This document shows, piece after piece, positions 6,400 to 7,667 of a DNA stretch of 7,667 nt. A program made the position numbers and the translations under genes. Position 1 is the first letter of the stretch. Each line of letters starts with the position of its first letter. A model generated the notes under the pieces. That model saw nothing but the letters and a program-made list of their open reading frames with translations. It ran no database searches and was not told where the DNA came from. This DNA is from CAYGBW01 sp964348185 (GTDB lineage Bacteria; Desulfobacterota; BSN033; WVXP01), in assembly GCA_964348185.1 (NCBI GenBank), contig CAYGBW010000183.1, positions 1 through 7,667 of the forward strand. The letters are read 5' to 3'.

Positions 6400-6407
6400 G
6401 GGGGTGA
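6400..6407 (+). promoter_or_regulatory. Shine-Dalgarno deciding the GTG start at 6414
   Basis: GGGGGTGA differs by one base from the ideal GGAGGTGA and lies six bases before GTG 6414. The ATG at 6398 overlaps it but is in another frame, so the GTG start is favoured. Confidence 0.7.
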
Positions 6408-6413
6408 CCAATC

Positions 6414-7520
6414 GTGCAGAGTATTTTGGTAAAAAGACCCAGGGCAAGGGATTTGGGTATCCCTTTTGAGGGGACACCTGGCAAAATGAACACCATCACA
6501 GACGTTCATGGAGTTGAGGTTGGCCACACCACACTTATTTCGGGCAGGGGTAAGCTAAAGGTGGGAAATGGACCGGTCAGGACAGGGGTAACGGCGATTC
6601 TACCTCGAGGCAAAAACGCTTGGGGCCGTGTCTTTGCTGCGTGGTTTTCCTTAAATGGCAACGGAGAGATGACCGGGACCACCTGGATTGAAGAATCGGG
6701 TCATCTAGAAACACCCATTATGCTTACCAATACCCACAGTGTGGGGATTGTGCGAGATGCCGTCATTGAATGGCAGCTGAAAAGGGATCGACTTGTCCAA
6801 CCGTGGTCTTTGCCCGTGGTAGGCGAAACCTATGACGGCTTCCTAAACGACATTAACGGGTTCCATATCAAAAAAAACCATGTGTTTGAAGCCCTGGACA
6901 ACGCCAGGTCTGGGCCTGTAGCAGAGGGAAACGCTGGTGGTGGAACCGGAATGATTTGCTACGAGTTCAAAGGGGGTACAGGAACGGCTTCTAGAAGGGT
7001 CGGCGAGAGAACGGAGAGCTATACGGTGGGGGTGCTCGTGCAGGCGAATCAGGGCCAGAGGAATCAACTTCAAATCGCAGGGATTCCCATAGGAAAGGAG
7101 ATTACTGAGAACTCGATCTCGGCTAAGGAGAACGGGTCTATCCTCATTGTCATTGCGACAGATGCTCCCCTCTTGCCCCATCAATTGAAACGACTGGCTC
7201 GGCGCGCGTCTCTGGGGCTTGCAAGAACGGGTAGCATTGCAAGCAACGACTCTGGTGACATTTTTGTCGCCTTTTCCACCGCAAATCCGCATGCTGCGAA
7301 AGCATCGGGAACTGTCAAGGTGAAGATGCTCGTCAACGAGGGGATCGATCCTGTTTTTGAGGGAGTCGTGCAGGCAACTGAAGAAGCCATCATTAATGCC
7401 CTGGTTGCAGCGGAGACCATGACGGGAATTGACAATCACAGGGTGATGGCAATCCCCCATGACCGTCTCAGACAATTGATGAGAGCACATAATCGGTTAG
7501 TAGAGAAGGGGGGAAAGTAA
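6414..7520 (+). CDS. P1 (S58/DmpA) family aminopeptidase, self-processing
   Basis: The family contains L-aminopeptidase/D-esterase DmpA and beta-aminopeptidases. These are Ntn-type hydrolases that cut themselves into alpha and beta chains and release N-terminal amino acids from small peptides or amides. This 368-residue protein (DmpA is about 375) shows the family marks: ITDVHGVEVGH at 28-38, RTGVTAILPRG at 57-67, NTHSVGIVRDAV at 106-117, EGNAGGGTGM at 171-180, GVLVQANQG at 206-214, and ATEEAIINAL at 321-330. The predicted self-cleavage lies between Gly273 and Ser274 within ARTGSIASNDSGD, making Ser274 the nucleophile. That would give chains of about 273 and 95 residues. N212 in VQANQG is the likely oxyanion-hole asparagine by family analogy. 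There is no signal peptide, so it is cytoplasmic. It has its own strong promoter and appears to be transcribed alone. The preference for D-, L- or beta-amino acids cannot be read from sequence. Confidence 0.93.
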   Translation: MQSILVKRPRARDLGIPFEGTPGKMNTITDVHGVEVGHTTLISGRGKLKVGNGPVRTGVTAILPRGKNAWGRVFAAWFSLNGNGEMTGTTWIEESGHLETPIMLTNTHSVGIVRDAVIEWQLKRDRLVQPWSLPVVGETYDGFLNDINGFHIKKNHVFEALDNARSGPVAEGNAGGGTGMICYEFKGGTGTASRRVGERTESYTVGVLVQANQGQRNQLQIAGIPIGKEITENSISAKENGSILIVIATDAPLLPHQLKRLARRASLGLARTGSIASNDSGDIFVAFSTANPHAAKASGTVKVKMLVNEGIDPVFEGVVQATEEAIINALVAAETMTGIDNHRVMAIPHDRLRQLMRAHNRLVEKGGK

Positions 7521-7599
7521 AGAATCCACGCCCATAGAAGGGGGTTTTGATGTCCTCCTTAAAGGGGGTTACAACTGCTCTGGTTGATTGGACTTGTTG

Positions 7600-7656
7600 A
7601 TGGAGTCCTGGAGTGGTGGAATCCTGGATTCCAACGCTCCACGACTCCATTACTCC
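7600..7656. repeat. Inverted octamer array forming a 51-nt hairpin
   Basis: Four 8-nt units follow each other exactly: TGGAGTCC (7601), TGGAGTGG (7609), TGGAATCC (7617) and TGGATTCC (7625). Three opposite-facing units then run in step: AACGCTCC (7633), ACGACTCC (7641) and ATTACTCC (7649). As a result 7600-7650 is a near-perfect palindrome centred on 7625. Two positions mismatch (7608/7642 and 7616/7634) and one pair is a G-U wobble in RNA (7614/7636). It lies 80 bases after the peptidase stop. With no T-run it is a poor intrinsic terminator, but it could stabilise the mRNA 3' end. Confidence 0.7.
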
Positions 7657-7667
7657 AATTCAGCCGT

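Noticed and set aside
6843..7490. 215-codon - strand open frame opposite the peptidase gene
   Set aside because: Shadow frame; the + strand peptidase shows its complete family motif set across the same bases.
7538..7570. Direct repeat AAGGGGGTT at 7538-7546 and 7562-7570 as possible attachment or target-site duplication
   Set aside because: The copies are only 24 bases apart, with no element between them; a chance G-rich repeat is more likely.

Overview
The window looks like a chromosomal stretch from a Gram-negative bacterium of roughly balanced base composition. My best guess is a member of the Desulfobacterota (the former Deltaproteobacteria) or a neighbouring anaerobic lineage. That guess rests on the gene mix (compact RNase E/G, GGDEF protein, P1-family aminopeptidase) and the style of the intergenic repeats. 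It is an inference, since nothing here is a definitive taxonomic marker.

All six convincing genes lie on the + strand. Region 1 (about 93-1269) holds a coiled-coil GGDEF diguanylate cyclase with its inhibitory I-site intact, then a MutT-type Nudix hydrolase. A small GC-rich hairpin separates them. Region 2 (1270-1651) has no gene but several short inverted repeats, and it leads into the next gene. Region 3 (1652-5881) holds an RNase E/G catalytic-core endoribonuclease, an unrecognised alpha-helical protein of 367 residues with a near-perfect Shine-Dalgarno, and a 12-segment MFS transporter. Their modest gaps would allow co-transcription, but there is no functional link I can show.

Region 4 (5882-6413) is non-coding and repeat-rich. 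In order it holds a degenerate 8-nt-period array, a perfect hairpin with a TAAA loop, an imperfect long palindrome with an 11-bp inverted repeat at its edges, a second hairpin with a TAAA loop, and then a strong sigma70-type promoter. The promoter and a good Shine-Dalgarno lead into region 5 (6414-7520), a DmpA-like P1/S58-family self-processing aminopeptidase. Region 6 (7521-7667) ends the window with a striking array: 8-nt units run in one orientation and then in the other, so the whole folds into a 51-nt near-perfect hairpin.

I see no defence system, CRISPR array, tRNA, rRNA or intact transposase. The parts most worth a second look are the repeats around the peptidase gene (possible non-autonomous IS200/IS605-like element and octamer arrays), the structured leader of the RNase gene, and the unknown helical protein.
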